From an uncultured Bacteroidota bacterium (GTDB lineage: Bacteria > Bacteroidota > Bacteroidia > Bacteroidales > P3): a DNA stretch of 41,617 nt. The notes under the pieces are model-generated. The model saw nothing but the letters and a program-made list of their open reading frames with translations, ran no database searches and was not told the DNA's origin. The position numbers and the translations under genes were made by a program. Shown here piece by piece: positions 7,028-15,292 of this stretch. How positions within the stretch are numbered: position 1 is the stretch's first letter; every line of letters begins with the position of its first letter. The DNA is taken from assembly GCA_902796265.1 (NCBI GenBank), contig CADBOG010000019.1, forward strand, positions 1 through 41,617. The letters run 5' to 3'.

Positions 7028-7768
7028 ATGAAGATAGCAATAATAGGATATGGCAAGATGGGGCATGCCATTGAAGCTCTGGCGGCTGAGCGCGGCCATG
7101 TAGTTATATGCACCATCGACAATGCCGAGGAACTTGCCGCAAAAAGTGCAACACTCAAAGCGGCTGATGTCGCTATTGAGTTCACCATGCCATCGGTGGC
7201 TGCTGGTAATATACGTTACTGCCTCGAACACGACATCGCCATAGTGTGCGGAACCACTGGATGGTATAATGACTACTACGAGTTGGCGGCACTATGCCAC
7301 AATAGGGGAGGTGCCATGCTCACAGCTACTAACTTCAGTATCGGGATGAACATCATGTTTGCCATCAACGAGCATCTTGCACAACTGATGAGCGGACGCA
7401 AGGAATACAAAGTGGACATCACGGAAATTCATCATATTCATAAGCTTGACGCCCCAAGCGGGACGGCTATCACGCTGAGGGAGCAGATTGAAGCTCATAA
7501 GATGGATTGTGCATCGGATGCCAGTTGTGGCTTGGATACGAACAGTTCAACAACAAAGGAGGAGATTCCTATCACCTCTATCCGTGAGGGTGAAGTGCCT
7601 GGCACACATACCGTTCGCTACCAATCGGAGATAGACACAATCACCATTACCCATGAGGCTCACAGCCGCAAAGGGTTGGCTCTCGGTGCCTTGATGGCAG
7701 CTGAGTTTCTGCGTGGCAAAAAGGGTGTCTTCACGATGACAGATGTGATAAACGGAACTAAGAATTAA
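7028..7768 (+). CDS. dapB: 4-hydroxy-tetrahydrodipicolinate reductase
   Basis: Reduces 4-hydroxy-tetrahydrodipicolinate with NAD(P)H in the lysine/diaminopimelate pathway, feeding peptidoglycan. The nucleotide-binding GYGKMGH is at residues 7-13. CGTTGW and the signature EIHHIHKLDAPSGTA (residues 133-147, with catalytic His135/His136 and Lys139) are intact. The C-terminal THEAHSRKGLALGAL is also typical. Length 246 is normal for the Bacteroidota form. It heads a plus-strand run and is followed after a short gap by phoH-like and ispE. The other strand of the upstream region serves the YD-like gene. Confidence 0.96.
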   Translation: MKIAIIGYGKMGHAIEALAAERGHVVICTIDNAEELAAKSATLKAADVAIEFTMPSVAAGNIRYCLEHDIAIVCGTTGWYNDYYELAALCHNRGGAMLTATNFSIGMNIMFAINEHLAQLMSGRKEYKVDITEIHHIHKLDAPSGTAITLREQIEAHKMDCASDASCGLDTNSSTTKEEIPITSIREGEVPGTHTVRYQSEIDTITITHEAHSRKGLALGALMAAEFLRGKKGVFTMTDVINGTKN

Positions 7769-7781
7769 ATAAATCATTCTG

Positions 7782-7831
7782 TGGCAGGAATGCCTCAATC
7801 AATAAATGGCAGGAATGCCTCAACCAAGAAA
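7782..7831 (+). repeat. 25-bp tandem duplication at the phoH-like start
   Basis: Two head-to-tail 25-base copies (7782-7806 and 7807-7831) share the first 17 bases exactly and differ at a few positions after that. The second copy encodes the first residues of the PhoH-like protein. The first copy lies between the dapB stop and the chosen ATG at 7806, whose first base is the last base of copy one. Confidence 0.85.
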
Positions 7832-8801
7832 CAATCATATTTTGACAGAACAAGGAAACGAAAAAATAATATCGCTCGAAGACATTGACTACAATCACTT
7901 TTGGGGAGCCAACGAGCGGATGCTCGACTTCGTAAGGCTGCTTTTCCCGAAGGTGAAGCTTATTGTGCGTGGCGAGATGCTGAAAGTGATAGGTGCTGAC
8001 GATGATATAGCCTTCTTCGAGGAGAAGCTTAACGCCATGATGACCTATCACGAGAAGTTCGGCAACCTGACAGAAAATGCTATTATGCAGATAATGGAGA
8101 ACGGCGGGGGTCCCGACAGCGAACAGAGCGACGAGATACTGGTTCACGGCCGTAATGGGCTCCTCGTGAAGGCTCGCACCCCCAACCAGCGTCGACTGGT
8201 AGATGCCGTGAAGCAGAACGACATGGTCTTTGCCATAGGTCCTGCAGGTACGGGTAAGACCTATACTGCTGTTGCACTGGCCGTAAGGGCGTTGAAAAAC
8301 AAAGAGGTGCGTCGTATCATCCTTACACGTCCCGCTGTGGAAGCTGGCGAGAACCTCGGATTCCTCCCTGGCGACTTGCGCGACAAACTCGACCCCTACC
8401 TACAGCCTCTCTACGATGCTCTTCGCGATATGATACCGCAACAGAAGCTCCTCTCTTATTGGGAGGACAATACCATTGAGATTGCTCCGCTTGCTTTCAT
8501 GCGTGGCCGTACACTCGACAATGCTTTTGTGATTCTCGATGAGGCTCAGAATGCCACACAGTCGCAACTCAAGATGTTCCTCACCCGTATGGGCCGCAAC
8601 GCCAAATTCGTGGTGACGGGCGACATTACCCAGATTGACCTTCCTCGCAACCAAAAATCGGGGTTGGTGCAAGCTACTCAGATACTTAAAGACATCGATG
8701 GCATTTCGGTGATAGAACTGGACAATAGCGACGTCATCCGCCACCGATTGGTAACCAAGATAATACGCGCCTATGATAACTCATCCCAACTGCAAGATTA
8801 A
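7806..8801 (+). CDS. PhoH-like ATPase
   Basis: P-loop ATPase of the PhoH family, related to superfamily I helicase cores and linked to RNA handling in bacteria. Walker A GPAGTGKT is at residues ~145-152 and Walker B ILDEAQN near 243-249. [19 protein letters not shown] and [12 protein letters not shown] are typical family blocks. Residues ~20-95 form the small N-terminal domain common in PhoL-type proteins (about 330 residues total). The start is uncertain: ATGs at 7806 and 7815 are both in frame and lie in the second copy of a 25-base duplication. The 3' end overlaps the ispE start by 29 bases. Confidence 0.92.
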   Translation: MAGMPQPRNNHILTEQGNEKIISLEDIDYNHFWGANERMLDFVRLLFPKVKLIVRGEMLKVIGADDDIAFFEEKLNAMMTYHEKFGNLTENAIMQIMENGGGPDSEQSDEILVHGRNGLLVKARTPNQRRLVDAVKQNDMVFAIGPAGTGKTYTAVALAVRALKNKEVRRIILTRPAVEAGENLGFLPGDLRDKLDPYLQPLYDALRDMIPQQKLLSYWEDNTIEIAPLAFMRGRTLDNAFVILDEAQNATQSQLKMFLTRMGRNAKFVVTGDITQIDLPRNQKSGLVQATQILKDIDGISVIELDNSDVIRHRLVTKIIRAYDNSSQLQD

Positions 8802-9585
8802 CTTTGGACTTCATGTCGTCAGAAAGAGGGCTGATGGCTATCATGACCTCGAAACCATCTTCTTGCCGGCACCTCTTTGCGATACCCTCGAGATTGAGAA
8901 GGACGATGAGTTCCATTTCTCTCAAGATGGCATCGCCATAGAAGGTTCTGCTGAAGACAACCTGGTGGTTAAAGCCTATCGGATGATGCAGCGTGAGTGC
9001 GGAATAGGCAACGTCAGTATACACCTGACCAAAACGATACCCTTTGGGGCTGGTCTTGGTGGAGGAAGCAGCGACGCTGCCTTTACGTTACGAATGCTTG
9101 ACGAAATCTTCGAGTTGCATCTCGGCAGAGAGAAACTCATATCGATGGCTTCCCGTCTTGGTGCCGACTGTGCCTTCTTTATCGACAATGTGCCTGCATA
9201 CGCTATTGGGATTGGTGACAAATTGACACCGTTGGGGTTCAACCCCTTGGATGGCATGGACCTGAGAATTGAGAAGCCCGATGGGGAAACAGTATCGACG
9301 GCTGAAGCCTATCGAGGTGTGACTCCTCGCGAATCAAAAGGAAAGAATGGGATTGACGGGATGCCTCTTCAAGCTGAGTCAACCCACAATGCTGCTCTGC
9401 TTGTTGAAGCCGCCAAAGAGAATCCAGAGAAATGGAAAGTGCTTATCGTCAACGATTTCGAGCAATCGGTATTTGTTAATCATCCGAGGATTGCACGGCT
9501 GAAACAGAGATTTTATGACGAGGGAGCTGTCTATGCTTCAATGACTGGTTCGGGAGCCGCTGTTTTTGGAGTTTGGAAGATGTAG
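8773..9585 (+). CDS. ispE: 4-diphosphocytidyl-2-C-methyl-D-erythritol kinase
   Basis: GHMP-family kinase of the non-mevalonate isoprenoid pathway; it phosphorylates the 2-hydroxyl of CDP-methylerythritol. The N-terminal [21 protein letters not shown] is family-typical, with ATP-binding [14 protein letters not shown] at ~residues 90-103. The C-terminal [11 protein letters not shown] is the third GHMP motif. Length 270 is normal. The start at 8773 lies within the end of the phoH-like gene (29-base overlap), so translation may be coupled. The stop is followed after one base by an eleven-copy 7-bp repeat. Confidence 0.95.
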   Translation: MITHPNCKINFGLHVVRKRADGYHDLETIFLPAPLCDTLEIEKDDEFHFSQDGIAIEGSAEDNLVVKAYRMMQRECGIGNVSIHLTKTIPFGAGLGGGSSDAAFTLRMLDEIFELHLGREKLISMASRLGADCAFFIDNVPAYAIGIGDKLTPLGFNPLDGMDLRIEKPDGETVSTAEAYRGVTPRESKGKNGIDGMPLQAESTHNAALLVEAAKENPEKWKVLIVNDFEQSVFVNHPRIARLKQRFYDEGAVYASMTGSGAAVFGVWKM

Positions 9586-9586
9586 G

Positions 9587-9663
9587 GTTTCAAGTTTCAA
9601 GTTTCAGGTTTCAAGTTTCAGGTTTCAGGTTTCAAGTTTCAGGTTTCAGGTTTCAAGTTTCAA
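9587..9663 (+). repeat. GTTTCAR heptanucleotide tandem repeat, 11 copies
   Basis: Eleven perfect 7-base units, each GTTTCAA or GTTTCAG. The order of last bases is A A G A G G A G G A A, so the middle shows a 21-base higher-order period. The array begins one base after the ispE stop and ends 26 bases before the ATG of the T9SS protein. It is open in the downstream frame, but encodes only low-complexity Phe-Gln-Val-Ser peptide there. Confidence 0.95.
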
Positions 9664-9689
9664 ACATATCAACAATAAATCTTTACTAT

Positions 9690-10910
9690 ATGAATAAAAA
9701 AAGTACCTTCTCTCTCTTAACTGCAATGCTCGTTTTTGGATGGGCATTGGCTCAGAATGGCTATCAGTTGCCCAACCCTGGATTTGAACAATGGGATGGT
9801 GGCGAGACATCAGAACCCACCCATTGGAACACGTTCTCTTCCTGCGACGGATCATTCGCTGGCTTGGCATCAAACAATCACCACTATCGTCGTGGCGGCC
9901 ATCGTCCAGGTGGCAATGGGGATTATTATCTCACCATCTATACTCAGTCAATTCTCGGAATCAAAGCCAATGGCAACATGACTACCGGTCGTGTCCATGC
10001 TGGCGCAATGTCTGCCAACAGCAGCGAAAACTACAACTATACTCAGCGTAGCAACAGCGACCACAACCAGCCTTTTACTGCTACCCCCGATTCGCTCTAC
10101 GTGTGGGTCAGCTTCTATGCCGAGAGTAATTCTTCGATAGCACAGGTTACTGCTATCATCCACGGCGACAGCGACTACCGTTCGCCTAACGATGACGGTG
10201 ACCCAACACAATACAAGGCTATTGCTCTTGCCCGCACTACGAGAACCACAACTTCGGCATCATCTATGCAATGGAAACAACTCCAGGTGCCTTTCAAATA
10301 TCTTGGATCTGCCGATGCTCACTATATGCTGATAAACATGACCACCAACTCCGAACCGGGTGCTGGTGCTGCCAACGACTCGCTATCTATCGACGATATC
10401 GAGTTCATTTATAGTGCATGGCTCACAGACCTTAAATATAAGGGAAACACTATTGCTGGTTTCGAGAAAGGAAAACTCCATTACGAGATTCATGTCGATG
10501 ACATCAACAATGTGACACCTGCTGATATTGCATTCACGACCGAGGTCAATGACGCTTCTGCTAATGTGGAAGTGTTGCAACTCGACTGCGACACCGCTGT
10601 TGAGATAGAGGTGACTGTTACCGCAGAGGATGGAACAACGCAGAAAGTGTACACCATACTTGCCACTACCAGCAACTATGTGTCGGTTATAGCACCAGAG
10701 AAGGTGGCATTTGACCTATACCCCAATCCAGCAAGCAACAAAGTTGAGATTGTAGGCAACACGGCTATCAGAATTATCGATATGCAGGGTAGGGTAGTGA
10801 TGTCACACAATATCGATGGCAGAAAGTGTATCGATATCAGCAGCTTGGCAACAGGATTGTATGTTGTGCAAGACGAAAATGGTAATGTAAAGAAGTTATT
10901 CAAACAGTAA
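9690..10910 (+). CDS. Secreted protein with PCMD-like domain and T9SS sorting domain
   Basis: The start at 9690 (MNKKSTFSLLTAMLVFGWALAQ) gives a proper signal peptide. The frame runs upstream to 9573, but only through the heptanucleotide repeat. Residues ~20-235 begin with LPNPGFEQWDGG and contain DSLYVWVSFYA and SLSIDDIEF, like the putative carbohydrate metabolism (PCMD) domain of Bacteroidota surface proteins. Residues ~240-325 (LTDLKYKGNTIAGF..., ending QKVYTILA) look like a beta-sandwich linker. The last ~65 residues (FDLYPNPASNKVEIVG, then MQGRV, LATGLYVV, KKLFKQ) form a type A T9SS C-terminal sorting domain. It is predicted to cross the outer membrane by T9SS and be attached to the surface. 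The ligand is unknown. A ROK kinase gene follows after 11 bases. Confidence 0.85.
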   Translation: MNKKSTFSLLTAMLVFGWALAQNGYQLPNPGFEQWDGGETSEPTHWNTFSSCDGSFAGLASNNHHYRRGGHRPGGNGDYYLTIYTQSILGIKANGNMTTGRVHAGAMSANSSENYNYTQRSNSDHNQPFTATPDSLYVWVSFYAESNSSIAQVTAIIHGDSDYRSPNDDGDPTQYKAIALARTTRTTTSASSMQWKQLQVPFKYLGSADAHYMLINMTTNSEPGAGAANDSLSIDDIEFIYSAWLTDLKYKGNTIAGFEKGKLHYEIHVDDINNVTPADIAFTTEVNDASANVEVLQLDCDTAVEIEVTVTAEDGTTQKVYTILATTSNYVSVIAPEKVAFDLYPNPASNKVEIVGNTAIRIIDMQGRVVMSHNIDGRKCIDISSLATGLYVVQDENGNVKKLFKQ

Positions 10911-10921
10911 AATATTGTATT

Positions 10922-11848
10922 ATGTATTCAATAGGTATTGATATCGGAGGCACCAACACCGATATGGGCCTCGTTCGTGAAGACGGCAAAATTATTGCTC
11001 GCTCAAATATCCCCACCAACGCTTATACCGAGTTGGAACCATACGTGCGCGACATTATGGATTCTATCTCGGAATTAATGAAAGACAACAATGTGGATGC
11101 CATTGAGGGTATCGGTATTGGTGCACCTAACGGCAATTTCTACACAGGTTGTGTCGACAACGCACCCAATCTGACCATTAAGGGTGTGCTCAATTTCGAG
11201 CAGGAGATGCATAAATATATGAATGTCCCCGTGGTGCTTAGCAACGACGCCAACGCTGCTGCTTACGGCGAGATGATATATGGTGGTGCCAAAGGTTTGC
11301 GGCATTTCATCATGTTTACCCTCGGAACAGGCGTCGGTAGCGGTATCGTCGTTGACGGCAAGCTTGTACATGGAAGTACTGGTGGCGCTGGTGAACTGGG
11401 TCACAATATTCTCATTCCTAATGGTCGCCAATGCAGTTGCGGACGCAAAGGTTGCCTCGAGACCTACACTTCGGCTCGCGGAATTGTGCAAACTTATCGC
11501 GAATTGAAAGCCGAAAAGGGTGAGCCTTGTCCAGAGAAAGTGGATAGCAAGATGATTGGCGACATGGCTAATCAAGGGGACCCTACTGCCTTGAAGACAT
11601 GGGAGGTCGTTGCCGACCAACTGGGTTTGGCTATGGCCAACAGCGTTACCTTCTCGGCACCAGAAGCCATTTTCCTCATGGGTGGCCCTACAAAAGTGGG
11701 CGATCCGTTGCTAAAACCGTTGCAGAAAGCTTTCGACAAATATCTGCTTAACATCTACGAGGGCAGCTGCCATATACGTATGTCGGAGCTCAAAGCCAAT
11801 GAGGTGGCTATCCTTGGAGCTGCTGCATTGATTAAAATGAAACAATAA
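10922..11848 (+). CDS. ROK family sugar kinase (glucokinase-like)
   Basis: Cytosolic ATP-dependent hexose kinase. The N-terminal phosphate motif IGIDIGGTNTDMGLV is followed by LSNDANAAAYGE with the catalytic Asp, then TLGTGVGSGIVVDGKL. The ROK zinc site G-H-N...CSCGRKGCLE lies around residues 160-180. Length 308 is normal, and there is no N-terminal helix-turn-helix, so it is an enzyme rather than a NagC-type repressor. Glucose is the most likely substrate, but mannose or N-acetylated sugars are possible. The following gene encodes a GH92 mannosidase, which would release mannose, so a link to mannose use is plausible but inferred. Confidence 0.88.
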   Translation: MYSIGIDIGGTNTDMGLVREDGKIIARSNIPTNAYTELEPYVRDIMDSISELMKDNNVDAIEGIGIGAPNGNFYTGCVDNAPNLTIKGVLNFEQEMHKYMNVPVVLSNDANAAAYGEMIYGGAKGLRHFIMFTLGTGVGSGIVVDGKLVHGSTGGAGELGHNILIPNGRQCSCGRKGCLETYTSARGIVQTYRELKAEKGEPCPEKVDSKMIGDMANQGDPTALKTWEVVADQLGLAMANSVTFSAPEAIFLMGGPTKVGDPLLKPLQKAFDKYLLNIYEGSCHIRMSELKANEVAILGAAALIKMKQ

Positions 11849-11872
11849 CTATTGAATAGAGATAAAGGCACT

Positions 11873-14800
11873 ATGGGCAAAAATGGCTTTTTAGGCAGAA
11901 TAGGCATCATTGGCCTATTGGCTGGTGTGATGTGTTTTAATTCCTGTCAGCGGTCGCTGACCGACTATGTTAATCCTTTTGTAGGCACCGATGGGCATGG
12001 GCATACTTTCCCGGGAGCCGTACTGCCTTTCGGTATGGTTCAGGCAAGTCCCGACACAAGGCTTGACGGATGGGATGGCTGTAGTGGTTACCACTATTGT
12101 GCTGATACTACACAGACGGATACCGCCTACATCTATGGTTTCAGCCACACTCACCTCAGCGGCACGGGATGCAGCGACTATGGCGACTTGCTCATCATGC
12201 CTTTCTCATACGAAAATGGGGAGATTCCCGACAGTTTGGGTTACAGCTTTTACCAGTCGACCTTCTCGCATCGCAACGAGAAAGCCGAACCAGGGTATTA
12301 CCGTGTGGTTCTTGACCGCAACAGGGTTATGGCTGAACTTACGGTTCACAAACGCAGCGCTCTCCACAAATATACCTTTCCAACCAATGGTCAGAAAGGT
12401 GTCGTCATTGACCTCAAGCACCGCGATGTGGTTATTGATTCAAAGATAGTCCTTAGTGAGTCTACTCCCGACAACGAAAACGACCATTCGACACCAATAA
12501 TCGAAGGTTACCGCATATCGTCAGCTTGGAATCCAGAACAGCATTTCTATTTTGCTATCGCAGCCGACAGTCCCATCGAGAAGGTTGTCTTCTACAAAGA
12601 TGGACACCCGGTGGAATCTCTTGACCCTCTCAGCGGAGAGGATTGCAAAGCATTGGTCTTCTTTGAAGATGACGACAAAGAGGTGACTCTTTATGTGGGA
12701 ATCTCTGCTGTCGACGAGAAGGGTGCACGCAACAATTTGTTTTCCAGCGTTGGTGAACATTGTGACATGACCTTCAGCAAGGCGAAGAAGGCTGCCTCGG
12801 CTGAATGGGAGAAGGCTCTCTCAGTCATCGAAGTGGAAGGTGGTAGCCGCGAAGACCGTCGTAATTTCTATACGGCTCTGTACCATTGCATGACATCGCC
12901 CTATCTCTACACCGATGCCGATGGGAGATACCGCCCCATGAAAGGAAAAGATTCTACTTACAGTTCCCTTTTGCCACCAAGCGAGGACTTTACTATTCCA
13001 GAACACAACACTTACACGGTATTCTCGGTGTGGGACACTTACCGTGCCCTACATCCGCTGCTCAACATCATCGACCCTGAGCGAAGTCGCGATTTCGTGC
13101 TCACCATGCTTGACCACTACAAGCAGAGTGGCGAGCTGACTATGTGGGAGCTTTCAAGTCATGAGACGCATTGTATGATTGGCTACCATGCAGTTAGTGT
13201 CATCCTTGATGCATATCGTACGGGTGTTCTCGACGGCTTGGATGAAGGCACAATGAACAATTTGCTGGATGCCATGATTAATACCAGCAACCTGCCTATG
13301 CTTGGTCGCACAGAGTATGCCCGCGACAACTATCTCAGCAGCGAATACGAGAACGAGTCGGTCAGCAAAACTCTAGAATATGCCTATGACGACTGGTGTA
13401 TTGCTATGATGGCAAAATACGTGATGGATATAGTTGCAAAGAACCATTCAGGCTTGTGCGTGAATTATTGGGCTTGGACAAGCGAAGCATATTTAAGCCA
13501 TTGCCAGGCATGGAAGAACATCATGGATGAGAACGGTTTCATGCATGCTCGCCGCAACGGTGCTTTCGTGACTCCTTTCGACCCCACTGAGGTCAACAAT
13601 CATTATACAGAAGCTAACAGTTGGCAGTATTCCACTTATGTGCCTCATGATGTCAACGGATGGATTGAACAGATAGGAGGTCCGGAGCGTGCTGAGCAGT
13701 TCTTGGACAGCTTGTTCAACGGCAGTTCGAAAATGACGGGACGCGAACAGAGCGACATTACCGGAGTCATCGGACAGTATGCACACGGCAACGAACCTTC
13801 TCATCATGCTGCCTATCTCTATGCCTATTTGGGACGCCAATGGAAGACAGCCGAGCTGGTTCGCCGCATCTGTAAGGAGCTCTATCATGATACACCTGAT
13901 GGTTTGTGCGGCAACGAGGACTGCGGTCAGATGAGTGCCTGGTATGTCATGAGTGCGCTGGGTTTCTATCCTGTTTGTCCAGGAAGCGGCAATTATGTTA
14001 TCGGTTCGCCTCTCTTCGACAAGGCTATCATCCATCTTCCCAGCGGCAAAGATGTTGTCATTAATGCTCATGGTCAAGGGGAGAAGAACTGCTATGTGCG
14101 TAGCCTTAAGGTTAATGGCGCCAACTATGACCGTTCTTACATCACCATCGAACAGCTGAAGGAGGGTTCCACCTTCGACTTCGAGATGTCGTCGAAGGCA
14201 GACAAAGAATGGGCATCGGCCGAAGAAAACCGCCCGAAAAGTCCAGATAACGACTATAATTGGTTCACCCCAGCACCCGTCTTTGATGACTGGCAACAGA
14301 GCATTAGCGGAGAGAGTATTGTAAAGATTCGTGCCCAAGGCAATGACAGTATCTTCTACACGCTTGACGGTAGCGACCCCACAACAAGTTCTAACCTCTA
14401 TACTGCTGATGGCATTAACGTTGACAATGATGCTGTTATCAAAGCCATTGCATACAATTACAAAACGGGTTACAGCTCTGTGGTCACCCATAGCAAGACT
14501 CGTATACATAAAGACCGCTCTCTAACTTATATTACCAAACCAGATCCACAATATTACGAAAACGGTGAAACGGGTCTTATCGACCGTCTTCATGGTTCTG
14601 AAAACTATCGCATTGGAGGTTGGCAGGGATGGCAGAAAGATTGTGAGGTGGTAGTAGACCTTTTGGCTCCCCGTGTGGTGAGTGGTGTTGGTGTTGAGTG
14701 CCTTGAGAACATGAAGTCGTGGATATTCTTCCCGACGCGTGTCGTGGTTGAGATTTCGGATGACGGTACCAATTACAGGCCTTTCGGTTCGGTAGAGAAC

Positions 14801-14986
14801 ACTCTTTACCCCGCCACGCTCGAGCGTCAAGAGCAAAGCAACATGCACAACTTCGCCGTCAAATCCACTCCTCAGTCGGCACGTTATGTGCGTATCAAGG
14901 CTGTGAACTTTGGCAAACTGCCTGCTTGGCATATTAGTGCTGGAAACCAGGCATGGCTCTTTGTCGACGAAATAGAGATTTACTAA
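11873..14986 (+). CDS. GH92 family alpha-mannosidase lipoprotein with C-terminal carbohydrate-binding-like domains
   Basis: A GH92 exo-alpha-mannosidase, a calcium-dependent inverting family that trims mannose from N-glycans or mannans. Visible family blocks: VNPFVGTDGHGHTFPGAVLPFGMVQ, GFSHTHLSGTGC, EHNTYTVFSVWDTYRALHP, the HGNEPSHH block with the probable catalytic acid (Glu ~640), and GNEDCGQMSAWY (~680) with the acidic base/calcium region. The start at 11873 is chosen over a TTG at 11852. The N-terminus has a hydrophobic segment ending FNSC (Cys25), a probable lipobox. Residues ~800-870 (FYTLDGSDPTTSSNLYTA) look like a chitobiase C-terminal-type domain. The last ~140 resemble an F5/8-type (discoidin) domain. 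At 1037 residues it is longer than a bare GH92 catalytic unit because of these modules. Confidence 0.95.
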   Translation: MGKNGFLGRIGIIGLLAGVMCFNSCQRSLTDYVNPFVGTDGHGHTFPGAVLPFGMVQASPDTRLDGWDGCSGYHYCADTTQTDTAYIYGFSHTHLSGTGCSDYGDLLIMPFSYENGEIPDSLGYSFYQSTFSHRNEKAEPGYYRVVLDRNRVMAELTVHKRSALHKYTFPTNGQKGVVIDLKHRDVVIDSKIVLSESTPDNENDHSTPIIEGYRISSAWNPEQHFYFAIAADSPIEKVVFYKDGHPVESLDPLSGEDCKALVFFEDDDKEVTLYVGISAVDEKGARNNLFSSVGEHCDMTFSKAKKAASAEWEKALSVIEVEGGSREDRRNFYTALYHCMTSPYLYTDADGRYRPMKGKDSTYSSLLPPSEDFTIPEHNTYTVFSVWDTYRALHPLLNIIDPERSRDFVLTMLDHYKQSGELTMWELSSHETHCMIGYHAVSVILDAYRTGVLDGLDEGTMNNLLDAMINTSNLPMLGRTEYARDNYLSSEYENESVSKTLEYAYDDWCIAMMAKYVMDIVAKNHSGLCVNYWAWTSEAYLSHCQAWKNIMDENGFMHARRNGAFVTPFDPTEVNNHYTEANSWQYSTYVPHDVNGWIEQIGGPERAEQFLDSLFNGSSKMTGREQSDITGVIGQYAHGNEPSHHAAYLYAYLGRQWKTAELVRRICKELYHDTPDGLCGNEDCGQMSAWYVMSALGFYPVCPGSGNYVIGSPLFDKAIIHLPSGKDVVINAHGQGEKNCYVRSLKVNGANYDRSYITIEQLKEGSTFDFEMSSKADKEWASAEENRPKSPDNDYNWFTPAPVFDDWQQSISGESIVKIRAQGNDSIFYTLDGSDPTTSSNLYTADGINVDNDAVIKAIAYNYKTGYSSVVTHSKTRIHKDRSLTYITKPDPQYYENGETGLIDRLHGSENYRIGGWQGWQKDCEVVVDLLAPRVVSGVGVECLENMKSWIFFPTRVVVEISDDGTNYRPFGSVENTLYPATLERQEQSNMHNFAVKSTPQSARYVRIKAVNFGKLPAWHISAGNQAWLFVDEIEIY

Positions 14987-15008
14987 GATTTAACAATATA
15001 ATTGAAAG

Positions 15009-15257
15009 ATGAAAAAGCTCGTTATTCCTACAATCGCCATCATTATACTGGCAATAATGGCATCATGCAATACTAAATCATGCAAATGCTACATCTATGA
15101 TGGTGTGAACCGTCCGGAACGCGTAATTGAATATGTTGATGAGAGTTCGCCTTGTTCCTCTCTCGACTATACTCGCACTCCGCGCTACAGAATGTGCACC
15201 GAATACAACGAACCTGACATCAATCCAGATGATATAGGACAGGAATATAAGAAATGA
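15009..15257 (+). CDS. Small lipoprotein, function unknown
   Basis: An 82-residue protein with a lipoprotein signal: MKK, a hydrophobic stretch, then AIMASC with the lipid-modified Cys at residue 20. The mature part is short and has several cysteines (NTKSCKCY, SSPCSS, RYRMC), and an acidic tail. I do not recognise a family. It follows the GH92 gene after 22 bases and may be cotranscribed with it. It faces the convergent helicase gene across a hairpin. Confidence 0.7.
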   Translation: MKKLVIPTIAIIILAIMASCNTKSCKCYIYDGVNRPERVIEYVDESSPCSSLDYTRTPRYRMCTEYNEPDINPDDIGQEYKK

Positions 15258-15258
15258 A

Positions 15259-15292
15259 TATAGGAGACCCCTATATGCAGGGGTTGCCTATA
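15259..15292. terminator. Hairpin between convergent genes
   Basis: TATAGG (15259-15264) and CCCC (15268-15271) pair with GGGG (15280-15283) and CCTATA (15287-15292), with an eight-base loop. There is no long T run. It sits between the small lipoprotein stop (+) and the helicase stop (-, 15288-15290, within the right arm), so it could end both transcripts. Confidence 0.5.

Noticed and set aside
9573-9689. N-terminal extension of the T9SS protein through the GTTTCAR repeat
   Set aside because: It starts inside ispE and encodes only low-complexity repeat; the ATG at 9690 begins a standard signal peptide.
11075-11620. Open frame antisense to the ROK kinase
   Set aside because: A shadow of a well-conserved ROK gene, with no features of its own.
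13493-14509. Long antisense open frame (338 residues) within the GH92 gene
   Set aside because: It is opposite a clear GH92 coding frame and has no recognisable motif or signal.
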